A DNA stretch of 64,000 nt from Streptomyces sp. S.PB5 (GCF_030403745.1 NZ_JAQMWP010000028.1:1-64000), one strand, 5' to 3'; shown: positions 7,780 through 16,523, numbered from the stretch's first letter. Numbers and translations: made by a program. Notes: generated from the letters alone by a model not told the origin.

Positions 7780-8415
7780 ATGGACTGGCACGCGTGGCAC
7801 GACACGTACGACTCCCCCGGCTCCTGGCTCGGCCGGCGCCTCGCGCTCGTGCAGGAGCGGGTGCGGCTCGCCCTCGACGAGGCCCCGCCCGGCCCGCTCA
7901 CCGCCGTCAGCCTCTGCGCGGGTCAGGGTCGGGACCTGATCGACGTACTCGTCGGTCATCCGCGGCGGGACGACGTACGGGCGCGGCTGGTGGAGCTGGA
8001 CGAGCGGAACGTGGCGGCGGCCAGGGCGGCGGTGGCCGGGCTGCCCGGGGTCGAGGTCGTCGCCGGGGACGCCTCGTGGAGCGACCGGTACGTCGGTCTC
8101 GTACCGGCTGATCTTGTGCTGATCTGCGGGATCCTCGGGAATGTCACCGACGCCGATGTCGAGCGGCTGCTGGATCACTGCACGCGGCTGTGCCGTACGG
8201 GCGGGACGGTGGTGTGGACGCGGAGCCGGCACATCGAGCCGGATCTGGTGCCGCAGGTGTGTGCGTGGCTGGAGGAGCGGGGGTTCGAGCGGGTGTGGGT
8301 GTCCGACCCGGAGCTGGGGTTCGGGGTGGGGGCGCATCGGTTCGGCGGTGAGCCGCGGCCCCTGCTGCCTGGGGAGCAGATGTTCGAGTTCGTGGGGTAC
8401 GACGTGCTGCGCTGA
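7780..8415 (+). CDS. class I SAM-dependent methyltransferase, 211 aa
   Basis: A soluble methyltransferase of unknown substrate. It shows the Rossmann glycine loop as VSLCAGQGRDLIDVLVG (motif I), an acidic residue at the end of the second strand (RLVELDERN), GDAS as the adenine-contact motif, and ADLVLICGILGNVTDADV as motif IV. The N-terminus MDWHAWHDTYDSPGSWLGRRL is well conserved among Streptomyces members and supports the ATG at 7780. It appears monocistronic, convergent with ybjN-mshA nine bases downstream. Confidence 0.85.
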   Translation: MDWHAWHDTYDSPGSWLGRRLALVQERVRLALDEAPPGPLTAVSLCAGQGRDLIDVLVGHPRRDDVRARLVELDERNVAAARAAVAGLPGVEVVAGDASWSDRYVGLVPADLVLICGILGNVTDADVERLLDHCTRLCRTGGTVVWTRSRHIEPDLVPQVCAWLEERGFERVWVSDPELGFGVGAHRFGGEPRPLLPGEQMFEFVGYDVLR

Positions 8416-8424
8416 GGCTCGTCG

Positions 8425-8934
8425 TCACCGCTCGCGCTGCGTCAGATGCGCGAACGCGTCCAGGTTGCGGGTCGATTCGCCGCGGGAGACGCGCCACTCG
8501 TACTCCTTGCGGATGGCGCTCGCGAAGCCGAGTTCGAGGAGGGTGTTGAAGCTGCCGTCCGCCGCTTCCAGGGTCTGGCCGAGGAGGCGGTCGATCTCGT
8601 CGGGGGTGACGGCGGCGAGGGGGAGCTTCGCGGTGACGTAGACGTCGCCGAGCTGGTCGACGGCGTAACTCACGCCGTACAGCTTGAGGTTGCGCTCCAG
8701 GAGCCAGCGGTGGACGCCTTGTTCGTTCTCGTCGGGGTGGCGGATGACGAAGGCGTTGAGGGAGAGGGAGTGGCGGCCGACGAGGAGGGAGACGGTCGTC
8801 TTGAGTTTGCGGGTGCCGGGGAGCTGGACGACGTAGTTGCCGGGGGCGGGGCTCTCCCACTCCAGGTCGTTGTCCGTCAGGACGGACTCGATGACCTGTG
8901 CGGTCCTCTGCGCATCGGCCGGTGCTTCACCCAT
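8425..8934 (-). CDS. YbjN domain-containing protein, 169 aa
   Basis: A single-domain YbjN-type protein related to type III secretion chaperone folds. The function in actinobacteria is unknown, possibly a chaperone or stress role. Typical stretches are VIESVLTDNDLEWESPAPGNYVVQLPG, LSLNAFVIRHPDENEQGVHRWLLERNLKLYGVSYAVD and GDVYVTAKLPLAAVTPDEIDRLLG. Its ATG (8932-8934) overlaps the 3' end of mshA by a few bases. The two are therefore probably co-translated, a neighbourhood conserved in streptomycetes. Confidence 0.85.
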   Translation of the reverse strand: MGEAPADAQRTAQVIESVLTDNDLEWESPAPGNYVVQLPGTRKLKTTVSLLVGRHSLSLNAFVIRHPDENEQGVHRWLLERNLKLYGVSYAVDQLGDVYVTAKLPLAAVTPDEIDRLLGQTLEAADGSFNTLLELGFASAIRKEYEWRVSRGESTRNLDAFAHLTQRER

Positions 8935-10264
8935 GGTGGGAGCGTACGCGACGGCGGTGCGCCTGCAGCGCGGCCGTGTAGACGTCGGCCGTCGCCGCCG
9001 CCGCGGTGTCCCAGCCGAAGTTCTGGGCGTGGCGGGCGGCGGCCTCGCCCATGCGGGGGGCGAGGTCCGGGTCGTCGGCGAGGTCGCGGAGCACGCGCGC
9101 GTAGTCGGCGGGGTTGTGGCCCCGTACGAGGAAGCCCGTCTGCTGGTCGCGGACGGCCACCGGGAGACCGCCGACCGCTGCCGCGAGGACGGGGGTGCCG
9201 GCCGCCTGGGCCTCTATCGCCACCAGGCCGAAGGACTCGCTGTAGGAGGGCATGACGAGTACGGACGCCGCCCTGAACCAGTCCGCGAGCTGGTCCTGGC
9301 CCACGGGCGGGCGGAAGCGTACGACGTCGGTGATGCCGAGCCTCGCCGCCAGCTTCTGCAGGCCCTCGGGCTTGGCGAGACCGCTGCCGCTGGGGCCGCC
9401 GACGATGGGGACGACGAGACGGGAGCGGAGTTCCGGGCGCTCGTCGAGAAGGACGGCGACGGCCCGGAGGAGGACGTCCGGGGCCTTCAGGGGCTGGATG
9501 CGGCCCGCGAAGACGGGGATCAGGGCGTCCTGAGGGAGGCCGAGGCGGGCGCGGGCGGCTGCGCGGCCGTCTGCCGGGGAGAAGCGGTCGAGGTTGACGC
9601 CGGGGTGGACGACGGCGACCTTGGCGGGGTCGGCGTGGTAGTGGCGTACGAGTTCGTCGGCCTCCTCGGCGGTGTTGGCGATGAGGCGGTCGGCGGCGTC
9701 GACGATCTGCGTCTCGCCGATGACCCGGGCGGCGGGTTCCGGGGTGTCGCCGTCGGCGAGGTTGGCGTTCTTGACCTTGGCCATGGTGTGCATGGCGTGG
9801 ACCAGGGGGACGCCCCAGCGCTGGGCCGCGAGCCAGCCGACGTGGCCGGAGAGCCAGTAGTGGGAGTGGACGAGGTCGTAGTAGCCGGGGCGGTGGCCGG
9901 CCCATGCCTGCATGACACCGTGGGTGAAGGCGCAGAGCTGGGCGGGGAGGTCCTCCTTGGCGAGGCCCTCGTAGGGGCCGGCGTCGACGTGGCGGACCAG
10001 TACGCCGGGGGCCAGCTGGACGGCGGGTTCCAGGGCGGCGGTCGTGGCTCGGGTGAAGATCTCCACCTCGATACCGATGGCGGCGAGGCGCTGCGCCAGC
10101 TCGACGATGTATACGTTCATGCCGCCCGCGTCGCCGGTGCCGGGCTGGTGGAGGGGGGACGTGTGCACGGAGAGCATCGCGATCCGGCGGGGCCGGCGGT
10201 GGAGCCTGAGCCGCGGGGGCGTGGCCGGGGAGCGTCGCCCGAGCCTGCTGACGTACTGGCTCAC
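8927..10264 (-). CDS. mshA: D-inositol-3-phosphate glycosyltransferase (mycothiol biosynthesis)
   Basis: Catalyses the first step of mycothiol synthesis: transfer of GlcNAc from UDP-GlcNAc to 1-L-myo-inositol 3-phosphate. The 445-residue protein is a GT-B fold enzyme. The N-terminal acceptor loop reads SVHTSPLHQPGTGDAGGMNVYI, HSHYWLSG and HAMHTMAKVKN lie in the acceptor half, and the C-terminal donor half has FAGRIQPLKAPDVL and the E-x7-E region PSYSESFGLVAIEAQAAGTPV. GTG 10264 is the start because AAGGAGG lies 8 bases upstream; the frame further out is poor. The other mycothiol gene here, mshD, is 52 kb away. Confidence 0.95.
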   Translation of the reverse strand: MSQYVSRLGRRSPATPPRLRLHRRPRRIAMLSVHTSPLHQPGTGDAGGMNVYIVELAQRLAAIGIEVEIFTRATTAALEPAVQLAPGVLVRHVDAGPYEGLAKEDLPAQLCAFTHGVMQAWAGHRPGYYDLVHSHYWLSGHVGWLAAQRWGVPLVHAMHTMAKVKNANLADGDTPEPAARVIGETQIVDAADRLIANTAEEADELVRHYHADPAKVAVVHPGVNLDRFSPADGRAAARARLGLPQDALIPVFAGRIQPLKAPDVLLRAVAVLLDERPELRSRLVVPIVGGPSGSGLAKPEGLQKLAARLGITDVVRFRPPVGQDQLADWFRAASVLVMPSYSESFGLVAIEAQAAGTPVLAAAVGGLPVAVRDQQTGFLVRGHNPADYARVLRDLADDPDLAPRMGEAAARHAQNFGWDTAAAATADVYTAALQAHRRRVRSHHG

Positions 10265-10770
10265 GTGGCGGTCCTCCTTGCTGCGGGCATGCCTGACGGA
10301 GGGTGTGGGGCGCCCTCCAAGGGGGTGCAACATCGGTGGGGCGGGTTCCCATTCCGGGCGGGGTGATTTTTGCCAGAGCATTACCGGGTGTCGCTCAACT
10401 GTTCGGGGCCGGGATGCGTCCGGAGTCGACCGCCCGGAGCCAGGCTGGGACACAGGCCCGGAGCTGAATACCCGACCCGAGACCAGAAGCCCGGCCCAGG
10501 GGTGGAGGCCCGGTCCGGGGTCGGAGGATCAGCCCAGGGGCGGAGGATCAGCCCGGAGTCAGAGGCCCGGTCCGAGGGCGAGGACCAGCTGGGGGGGCGG
10601 AGGACCGACCCGAGGGCGAACCACCCCCAGGGCCAGGCCGGAACACAGGCCCGGAACCGGACACCCGGCCCAGGGCCGGAAGCCCGGACCGACGTCAGAA
10701 GCCCGGCCCGAGATCACCCCCCGGCCCCGGACCGCCCAGCCTCGGGCTGCCGCCGCATACCCTCATAGGT
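10265..10770. repeat. 506-base spacer, mostly degenerate GGCCCGG-type repeat
   Basis: No gene is convincing. From about 10,430 to 10,735 the sequence is an imperfect array of units of about 20 bases built on GCCCGGNCCNGGGNCGGAGG, with variants such as GGATCAGCCC repeated side by side. Nearest mshA it holds that gene's ribosome site (AAGGAGG). A short less GC-rich stretch around 10,365-10,385 may carry its promoter. Confidence 0.6.
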
Positions 10771-11565
10771 ATGACATCCCGCGCCACCTCCCGCCCCGTG
10801 GGCACGGTCACGCGCGGGACCACCAATCCCAACCGGCTGCGGCGGATGGACCGGTGGATCGCGGCGACGCACGGCGCGGAGCTGCGGCGGGCCGGGGAGC
10901 CCGTCGCCGTCGATCTCGGGTACGGGGCCGCGCCCTGGACCGCCGTCGAGCTGCTCGCGCGGCTGCGGACCGTCGCTCCACGCGCGCGTGTCGTCGGTGT
11001 GGAGATCGAGCCCGCGCGCGTGGCGGCTGCGAAGCCGTACGAGCGGGAGGGGCTGGAGTTCCGGCACGGCGGCTTCGAGATCCCGGTGCCGCAGCGGCCG
11101 GCGCTGATCCGGGCCGCGAATGTGCTGCGCCAGTACGACGAGGGCGAGGTCGCCGAGGTCTGGGCGCGGCTGTGTGCGCGGCTCGCGCCGGGCGGGCTGC
11201 TGGTCGAGGGGACCTGCGACGAGATCGGGCGCCGGCATGTGTGGGTCGCGCTGGGGGCGGAGGGGCCACGGACCGTCACCTTCGCCACCCGGCTGGGGTC
11301 GTTGGAGCGGCCGTCGGATCTTGCTGAGCGGCTGCCCAAGGCGCTGATCCACCGGAACGTTCCCGGTGAGCCAGTGCACACCTTTCTGCGGGACTTCGAC
11401 CGCGCCTGGGCCGCCGCCGCTCCCTACGCCTCGTACGGCGCCCGCCAGCGCTGGATCCGTGCGGTGCGGGACCTGCGGGGCGACTGGCCGGTCGTGGACG
11501 GGCCGGGGCGGTGGCGGCAGGGGGAAGTGACCGTGGCGTGGGGGGCGTTGGCGCCGCGCGGCTGA
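10771..11565 (+). CDS. SAM-dependent methyltransferase-like protein, 264 aa
   Basis: The N-terminal basic tail (TSRATSRPVGTVTRGTTNPNRLRRMDRW) is followed by a Rossmann fold. VAVDLGYGAAPWTAVELLARL corresponds to motif I, although the usual GxGxG is replaced by GYGAAPW. VVGVEIEPARVAAA follows as the acidic second strand, and FRHGGFEIPVP as the next loop. The family is widespread next to mshA in Streptomyces, with unknown substrate. The C-terminal half (FLRDFDRAWAAAAPYASYGARQRWIRAVRDL) is helical. Transcribed alone. Confidence 0.75.
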   Translation: MTSRATSRPVGTVTRGTTNPNRLRRMDRWIAATHGAELRRAGEPVAVDLGYGAAPWTAVELLARLRTVAPRARVVGVEIEPARVAAAKPYEREGLEFRHGGFEIPVPQRPALIRAANVLRQYDEGEVAEVWARLCARLAPGGLLVEGTCDEIGRRHVWVALGAEGPRTVTFATRLGSLERPSDLAERLPKALIHRNVPGEPVHTFLRDFDRAWAAAAPYASYGARQRWIRAVRDLRGDWPVVDGPGRWRQGEVTVAWGALAPRG

Positions 11566-11574
11566 ACTTGCCTG

Positions 11575-11675
11575 AGCCTCTGACCTGCCCGACCTCTTAC
11601 CTGTCCGCACCCGTACCTTGCCCGCGTCCCTGACTTGCCCGTACCCCTGACCTGCCCGTACCCCTGACCTGCAGG
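11575..11675 (+). repeat. short direct repeats after the methyltransferase gene
   Basis: Imperfect 15-base units of the type GACCTGCCCGTACCC occur about six times, two of them exact and adjacent near 11,637-11,668. There is no coding potential. The remaining 160 bases to the next ATG hold its promoter region; no known riboswitch core was found there. Confidence 0.6.
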
Positions 11676-11839
11676 GAACGATCTCCAAGAGTCGTTCGTC
11701 ACAAAGGTGGGGAGATCGTCATGAGGCGGACCGATCAAGGGGAGGGATGTACTGCCTCTGTCGTTTTCTGTCACGACATGGCACGATCCCCCAGACGTCC
11801 GTAAGTTACTGACGGTAAATCAGCTTTGGGGGCAGAGGT

Positions 11840-12937
11840 ATGGGTGCGGGCAAGCGCGGGCTGCTGACAGCTGCCGTGACCGTCGTCTGCGCGGTCACCG
11901 TGCTGGCGGCGCCCGGTACGGCGTTCGCGGCACCGAAGCCCACCCCGTCACCCTCGGCATCCGCCACCGCATCCGCATCCGCAACTGCCACCGCCGGGAC
12001 CGACAAGGACCTTGAGGACGTACGCAAGCGGCTGGACGACCTCTATCACGCCGCCGCCGTCGCCACCGACGAGTACAACGCCGCCGAGGAAGCCGCCGAC
12101 CAGCAGTCGGCCGCGATCGTGGCGTTGGCGAAGAAGATCGTCAAGGGACAGGAGCGGCTCGCCCAGTTGAAGAGGCGGGCGGGTGCGGCGGCCGCCGCCC
12201 AGTACCGCACCGGTGGACTGCCCGACGAGGCACAGCTGATGCTCAGCGACGACCCGCAGGAGTTCCTCGACGGGACGGGCCGGGTGCTGCAGGGACAGCG
12301 CGCCACCAAGGGGCTCATCGAGGAAATGACCCGCACCCAGCAGGACTTGGAGCAGTACGCCAGGGACGCCTCCGCGCAGTGGGACAAGCTGGAGGCCAAT
12401 CGCAAGACCAAGGCCACCGCCAAGAAGAAGATCAAGAAGCAGATCGCCGCCGCCGAAGAGCTCGAGTCCAAGCTGGAGAAGGAGGAGAAGGAGCGGCTCG
12501 CCCGGCTGGAGCAGGAGGCCACCTACAAGGCGCAGACCGCCTGGCTGGACTCGGGAATTCTCGACGAGATCAACGGCAAGGCGTCCGCGCAGGGCAAGAA
12601 GGCCGTCGAGTACGCCACCGCACAGATCGGCCTGCCGTACGAGTGGGGCGCGGAGGGGCCGGGGTCGTTCGACTGCTCGGGGCTCACCTCGCAGGCCTGG
12701 GCCAGTGCCGGGCAGGCCATTCCGCGTACCTCGCAGCAGCAGTGGAAGCAGCTGCAGCGGGTGGACGTAAAGGACATGCGGCCCGGCGACCTCATCATCT
12801 ACAACTCCGATGCCAGCCATGTCGCGATGTACATAGGCGACGGCGCGATCGTGCACGCGCCGCGGCCGGGGCGGACGGTGACGATCGCGGGGGCCGGTTC
12901 GATGAAGATCCTGGCGGTCGTGCGACCGGACGCCTGA
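11840..12937 (+). CDS. secreted NlpC/P60 peptidoglycan hydrolase with coiled coil
   Basis: Likely cleaves peptide stems of peptidoglycan (D-Glu to diamino acid type) outside the cell. A signal peptide occupies residues 1-30 and ends AFAAP. A Pro/Ser/Thr/Ala linker follows, then a long charged coiled coil (about residues 55-240). The NlpC/P60 domain (about 250-365) has its catalytic cysteine in SFDCSGLTSQAW (Cys279) and histidines in SHVAMY (His327) and VHAPRPG (His339). The coiled coil resembles the autoinhibitory or FtsEX-contact arm of RipA/CwlO-type enzymes. It is probably active at division or tip growth. The stop codon lies inside a 19-bp tandem repeat. Confidence 0.9.
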   Translation: MGAGKRGLLTAAVTVVCAVTVLAAPGTAFAAPKPTPSPSASATASASATATAGTDKDLEDVRKRLDDLYHAAAVATDEYNAAEEAADQQSAAIVALAKKIVKGQERLAQLKRRAGAAAAAQYRTGGLPDEAQLMLSDDPQEFLDGTGRVLQGQRATKGLIEEMTRTQQDLEQYARDASAQWDKLEANRKTKATAKKKIKKQIAAAEELESKLEKEEKERLARLEQEATYKAQTAWLDSGILDEINGKASAQGKKAVEYATAQIGLPYEWGAEGPGSFDCSGLTSQAWASAGQAIPRTSQQQWKQLQRVDVKDMRPGDLIIYNSDASHVAMYIGDGAIVHAPRPGRTVTIAGAGSMKILAVVRPDA

Positions 12938-13010
12938 GACGGCCATGGGCGGTTGAGACGGCCGCGGGTGATTGAGACGGTCGCGGGTGGTTGAGACCGG
13001 GGTCACGTGA
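12935..13010 (+). repeat. 19-bp tandem repeat beginning at the hydrolase stop codon
   Basis: TGAGACGGCCATGGGCGGT-like units start at 12,935, 12,954, 12,973 and 12,992, an exact 19-base period. The first TGA is the stop codon of the NlpC/P60 gene. The rest of the 309-base spacer up to 13,246 has the palindrome GTCACGTGAC (13,002-13,011) and the next gene's ribosome site, and no gene. Confidence 0.85.
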
Positions 13011-13246
13011 CGCAGGGCACCCCGGGCGTCGGATAAACCCGCCGCGGACGTGACGTTCGTCATTCCCGCACCTCGGGCGGGGTGTCCAACTGCGGTAGGG
13101 AACGCGGCATATGACAGCGGCCGCCTGCCGAGAGGGGTGCCGTACACCATTCCGCTGCGGCGCCGAGTACCGCTATGGTCCCCGTCGGTGGGTCGAGGTC
13201 CCTCGTACCCGCCATGCCCTCGGGGGGAGGGAAGGAACCCAAGACG

Positions 13247-14554
13247 ATGCCCGTACCCGTACCGCGGCAGAGAGCGATCCCGGCCGTGGAAGGTGGTCAG
13301 GCGCAGGCCGCTACCGCAGTCGGCGGCCCTTCATCAAGGGAAGAGGCCCCGCGCAAGGACGTCACGGCCGAGAAGAACAACGGCACCCATCTGACGCTGC
13401 TGGTGATCGAGGACGATCCCGGCGGCTCCACGGTCCTGCCCGAGCTCCTCGACTCGGCCGGCAACCCCGTCCGCGTCCGCACCGCCCGCAACCTCACCGA
13501 GGCCGAGCGGCTGCTCACCGACGACGTCCACTGCATCCTGCTGGACCTCGCCCTGCCCGTCCCCGTACGCGGAGCCGCCGACGACGAGCTGGCCGTGCTC
13601 AAGCACGTCCTCGAACTCGCGCCCCGGCACGCCGTACTCGCCCTCACCGCCTCCGGCGACGCCGAGCGCGGGACGGAGGCGGTGCGCGTGGGCGCGCAGG
13701 ACTATCTCTTCCGGGACGAACTGGACGGGCGGCTGCTGAGCCGGGCGATCCGGTACGCCGTCGAGAGGAAACGTTCCGACACCGCTGAGCGGCGGCTCGC
13801 CGAGAAGCGGGTGCAGGCTCAGGAGAACCGGCGGCTTGAGCGCGGGCTGCTGCCCACACCGCTGCTGGAGGGATCCCCGCTGCGGTTCGCCGCGCGATAC
13901 CGGCCCGGGCGCTCGCGTGCGCTGCTCGGCGGTGACTTCTACGACGTCGTACGGACCCCGGACGGCACCGTGCACGCCATGATCGGCGACGTCTGCGGGC
14001 ACGGGCCCGACGAGGCGGCGCTCGGCGTGGAGCTGCGGATCGCCTGGCGGGCGCTGACCCTCGCGGGGCTGTGCGGGGACGAGCTGCTGGGCACGTTGCA
14101 GCAGGTCCTCGAGCACGAGCGGTCCGACGAGGAGATCTTCGCGACGCTCTGCACGGTCGACATCGCGCCGGACGGGCGTCGCGCGGGGCTGTGCCTCGCC
14201 GGGCACCCGGCCCCGCTCGTGGCCCGGCCCGGACGGCCGGCCCGGCTCCTGCCGTACGACAACAACGGGCCGGCTCTCGGGCTGCTGCCCGGTGCGCGGT
14301 GGCCCCGTATGCAGGTCGACCTCGGACGGGAGTGGAGCCTGATGCTCTACACCGACGGGCTGATCGAGGGACGGATCGGCTCGGGCGGGGAGCGGCTCGG
14401 TCAGGACGGCATGGTGGAGATGATCCGCCGTCAGCTCGCCGAGGGGCTGAGCGGCGAGGCGCTGCTGCGGGCGGCCGTCAGTGAGGTACGGGAGCTGAAC
14501 GGCGGCGAGCTGACGGACGACGTGGCTGTGCTGCTGCTGGACCGGCTGCCGTAG
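13247..14554 (+). CDS. response-regulator/PP2C phosphatase (RsbU type), 435 aa
   Basis: An N-terminal receiver-like domain (about residues 48-170) has the acidic pocket VIEDDPG, the phospho-acceptor strand CILLDLALPVP and ALTASGD. It is joined by a helical linker (SDTAERRLAEKRVQAQENRRLERGLLP) to a SpoIIE/RsbU PP2C domain. That domain shows the metal-binding GGDFYDV, GDVCGHGPDEA, LYTDGLIEGR and ELTDDVAVLLL. Such proteins dephosphorylate anti-anti-sigma factors and steer alternative sigma factors; the partner is not encoded here. ATG 13247 is favoured over upstream ATGs because the purine-rich GGGGGGAGGGAAGGA precedes it. The last codons and stop are duplicated 57 bases downstream. Confidence 0.85.
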   Translation: MPVPVPRQRAIPAVEGGQAQAATAVGGPSSREEAPRKDVTAEKNNGTHLTLLVIEDDPGGSTVLPELLDSAGNPVRVRTARNLTEAERLLTDDVHCILLDLALPVPVRGAADDELAVLKHVLELAPRHAVLALTASGDAERGTEAVRVGAQDYLFRDELDGRLLSRAIRYAVERKRSDTAERRLAEKRVQAQENRRLERGLLPTPLLEGSPLRFAARYRPGRSRALLGGDFYDVVRTPDGTVHAMIGDVCGHGPDEAALGVELRIAWRALTLAGLCGDELLGTLQQVLEHERSDEEIFATLCTVDIAPDGRRAGLCLAGHPAPLVARPGRPARLLPYDNNGPALGLLPGARWPRMQVDLGREWSLMLYTDGLIEGRIGSGGERLGQDGMVEMIRRQLAEGLSGEALLRAAVSEVRELNGGELTDDVAVLLLDRLP

Positions 14555-14611
14555 ACGGACGTAGGCGGGCGTGGCCGGACATGGTCGGACGCGCTGGACC
14601 GGCTGCCGTAG
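14536..14611 (+). repeat. 57-base duplication of the phosphatase gene's last codons
   Basis: GCTGGACCGGCTGCCGTAG occurs at 14,536-14,554, where it is the gene's end and stop, and again at 14,593-14,611. The bases between are GGACG/GGGCG variations. No function apparent. Confidence 0.75.
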
Positions 14612-14665
14612 CGGACGCGGTCGGGCGGGGCCGGACGTGGTCGGGCGTGGCCGCTCGTACGACGG

Positions 14666-15019
14666 TCAGCGGCCTCCGTTGTACGGGCCGTAGGGGCCGT
14701 CGCTGCTGGAGCCGCCCCTGCCGCCCCTGCCTCCGCCGCCGGACACCTGGCGCAGGGCCGGGCGGACGTCGACGAGGAACACGATCGACGCGACCAGGCC
14801 CGCGATCTGCAGGAAGAGCATCGGGACCAGGAGATTCACGGCGACCGCGACGCCGAGGATGATCAGCCAGAAGCCCTTGTTCTGCTTGTCGGCTGCGCGG
14901 TATGCGTCCTCGCGGAAGAGGGCGGCCATCACGAAGGCCACCACCGCGAATCCCAGCATCGCGAGGTAGATGATCCACATCAACCCCGCGAACCCCTGCA
15001 TCAGCACAACGTCCACCAC
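14666..15019 (-). CDS. DUF2516 family membrane protein, 117 aa
   Basis: A small integral membrane protein with about three hydrophobic segments (near residues 11-34, 50-63 and 65-84) and a Gly/Ser-rich cytoplasmic tail (GGGGRGGRGG...). The function is unknown. It is the third member of the block XRE regulator - HbhA-like protein - DUF2516, all on this strand. The same order is found in mycobacteria (Rv0474-Rv0475-Rv0476, from memory), which links it to the cell envelope. GTG 15019 is used; ATG 15001 (MQGFAGLMW) is an equally possible start. Confidence 0.75.
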   Translation of the reverse strand: MVDVVLMQGFAGLMWIIYLAMLGFAVVAFVMAALFREDAYRAADKQNKGFWLIILGVAVAVNLLVPMLFLQIAGLVASIVFLVDVRPALRQVSGGGGRGGRGGSSSDGPYGPYNGGR

Positions 15020-15163
15020 CTGACTCGGCTCGTCGTTACGCGGTCACCGTACCCGTAGAACGGGCCGGACACCCCAGGGGTGCCCAGCCCGTCACAGAAG
15101 TACTGCCAAGCACTGCCAAGCCCTGCGAAGTACTCGAAGTACTCGAAGTACCGCTCGCGCCGC

Positions 15164-15817
15164 TTACTTGGCGGGCGGCGTCGTCTTCTTGGCGGTGGTC
15201 TTCTTCGCCGGAGCCTTCTTGGCGGCGGTCTTCTTCGCCGGAGCGGCAGCCGGGGCGGCCGCGGCGGGCTCGGCCGGCTTCGGCTCCTCCTTGACCTCGA
15301 CGGGCTCGGCCTTGGGCTCCACGGCCACGGCGAGCTCCTCGATCTCCTCGGCGGCCTCGCCACGCCAGGTCTTCACGGCCTGCTCGCCGTGCTCGGCGAC
15401 CTTCTCGTAGGTCTCGCGAGCCTTGACGGCGTACTCGGCGGCGAAGCCGACGCTGCGCAGGGCGAGGTCCTGGGCGTTCTCACCGAGCTTCTTGAGGTCG
15501 GCGTCGATGGTGGAGCCGAGCTTCTTGATGTCGCCGTCGAGGGTCGCGATGAACTCGTTGACCTTGGCCTGGATGGTCTCCTGGGCCTCCTTGGCCTTGG
15601 CACCGGCCTCCTTGGCACGGGCCTGGGCCTTCTCCTGGACCGCCTTCGGGTCGGTGCTGCGCACGGCCTCGATCCGGGCCGGGGCCTCGGCGCGCAGCTG
15701 CTCGACGATGGCGGGGACCTTCTTGGCTTCCTGGAAGGCGAGGTCACCGGCGCCGGCGAGGAAGTAGAGCGGGGTCGGGTCGGTGACGGCCTTGCGGATG
15801 TCGTCGGTGATGGCCAT
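15164..15817 (-). CDS. HbhA-like (heparin-binding hemagglutinin-type) helical protein
   Basis: The 217-residue protein is almost entirely predicted helix, with an amphipathic heptad pattern from residue 20 to 165. It ends in a Lys/Ala/Pro-rich tail (AAPAKKTAAKKAPAKK...), the layout of mycobacterial HbhA, where the tail binds heparan sulfate and the body binds membrane. In a soil bacterium a role in membrane domains or growth-pole organisation is more likely than adhesion. ATG 15817 follows GGGAGG at proper distance. It lies between the XRE regulator and DUF2516 on the same strand; the 154-base gap before it contains CTCGACGT repeats. Confidence 0.85.
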   Translation of the reverse strand: MAITDDIRKAVTDPTPLYFLAGAGDLAFQEAKKVPAIVEQLRAEAPARIEAVRSTDPKAVQEKAQARAKEAGAKAKEAQETIQAKVNEFIATLDGDIKKLGSTIDADLKKLGENAQDLALRSVGFAAEYAVKARETYEKVAEHGEQAVKTWRGEAAEEIEELAVAVEPKAEPVEVKEEPKPAEPAAAAPAAAPAKKTAAKKAPAKKTTAKKTTPPAK

Positions 15818-15887
15818 GGTGATGGTCCTCCCGGGTCGCTTGCGTTTGAGGGTTTTGGGTTGAGCTGGTTCCGCGGTCAGCAGGCCT

Positions 15888-15974
15888 TGGGTCTCGACGT
15901 CAGGTCTCGATGCCGGGTCTCGACGTTGTGTCTCGACGTTGCCTCTCGTCCTCGCGTCTCGTCCTTGTGTCTCA
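15888..15974. repeat. GTCTCGACGT-type short repeats between the XRE and HbhA-like genes
   Basis: About seven degenerate copies of GTCTCGAC(GTT) or CTCGTCCT occur at 11-14 base spacing and overlap the end of the XRE gene. Similar stop-proximal expansions occur elsewhere in the window. Confidence 0.5.
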
Positions 15975-16493
15975 ACTGGCCGTCTGCTGCGGGTCGGCGT
16001 CGCTGCCGTCGGTCGTGCGGGTGCTGGGGGCGGCGGTCTTCCTGCTCTTGCGAGTACGCCGCTCGGTGGCGCTGCCCTGGGCCTCCTCGCCCGGCACGGC
16101 GGCCTCCGTGGTGTCCGGGGCCTCGGTCTCCTCGGGGTCGATCCCGAACCCGTTCTCCTTGCGGAAGGACTCGTAGATCTGGAGCAGCACCTGCTTCTGC
16201 CGCTCGTTGAGCGTGGGGTCGGCGATGATGACGGCACGCGTCTCCACCTCGTCCCGGTCACGCTCGGCGTCGAGGATGCCGGCACGGACGTACAGCGTCT
16301 CGGCGGAGATCCGCAGCGCCTTGGCGACCTGCTGCAGCACCTCCGCGCTCGGCTTGCGCAGCCCGCGCTCGATCTGGCTCAGATACGGATTGGACACCCC
16401 GGCGGCGTCGGCGAGCTGCCTGAGCGAGAGCTGGGCGTTTCGCCGCTGCTCGCGCAGGTACTCACCGAGATTGCCGACGTTGAGCGATGCCAT
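15972..16493 (-). CDS. XRE-type helix-turn-helix regulator, 173 aa
   Basis: The HTH_3 domain covers residues 5-65 (GEYLREQRRNAQLSLRQLADAAGVSNPYLSQIERGLRKPSAEVLQQVAKAL). A middle part resembles the C-terminus of Rv0474-like regulators (LNERQKQVLLQIYESFRKENG), and the tail is disordered and Ser/Thr/Arg-rich. ATG 16493 gives MASLNVGNLGEYL. It heads the conserved trio with the HbhA-like and DUF2516 genes and probably regulates them and itself. Two palindromes upstream (16,524-16,543 and 16,584-16,609) are candidate sites. Confidence 0.85.
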   Translation of the reverse strand: MASLNVGNLGEYLREQRRNAQLSLRQLADAAGVSNPYLSQIERGLRKPSAEVLQQVAKALRISAETLYVRAGILDAERDRDEVETRAVIIADPTLNERQKQVLLQIYESFRKENGFGIDPEETEAPDTTEAAVPGEEAQGSATERRTRKSRKTAAPSTRTTDGSDADPQQTAS

Positions 16494-16523
16494 GCCTCTA
16501 CTGTGCCGCACCCTTGCTAACTA

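Noticed and set aside
11676..11839. c-di-AMP (ydaO-type) riboswitch upstream of the NlpC/P60 gene
   Set aside because: Such switches precede some Streptomyces cell-wall hydrolase genes, but I could not find the conserved core or the P1 pairing here.
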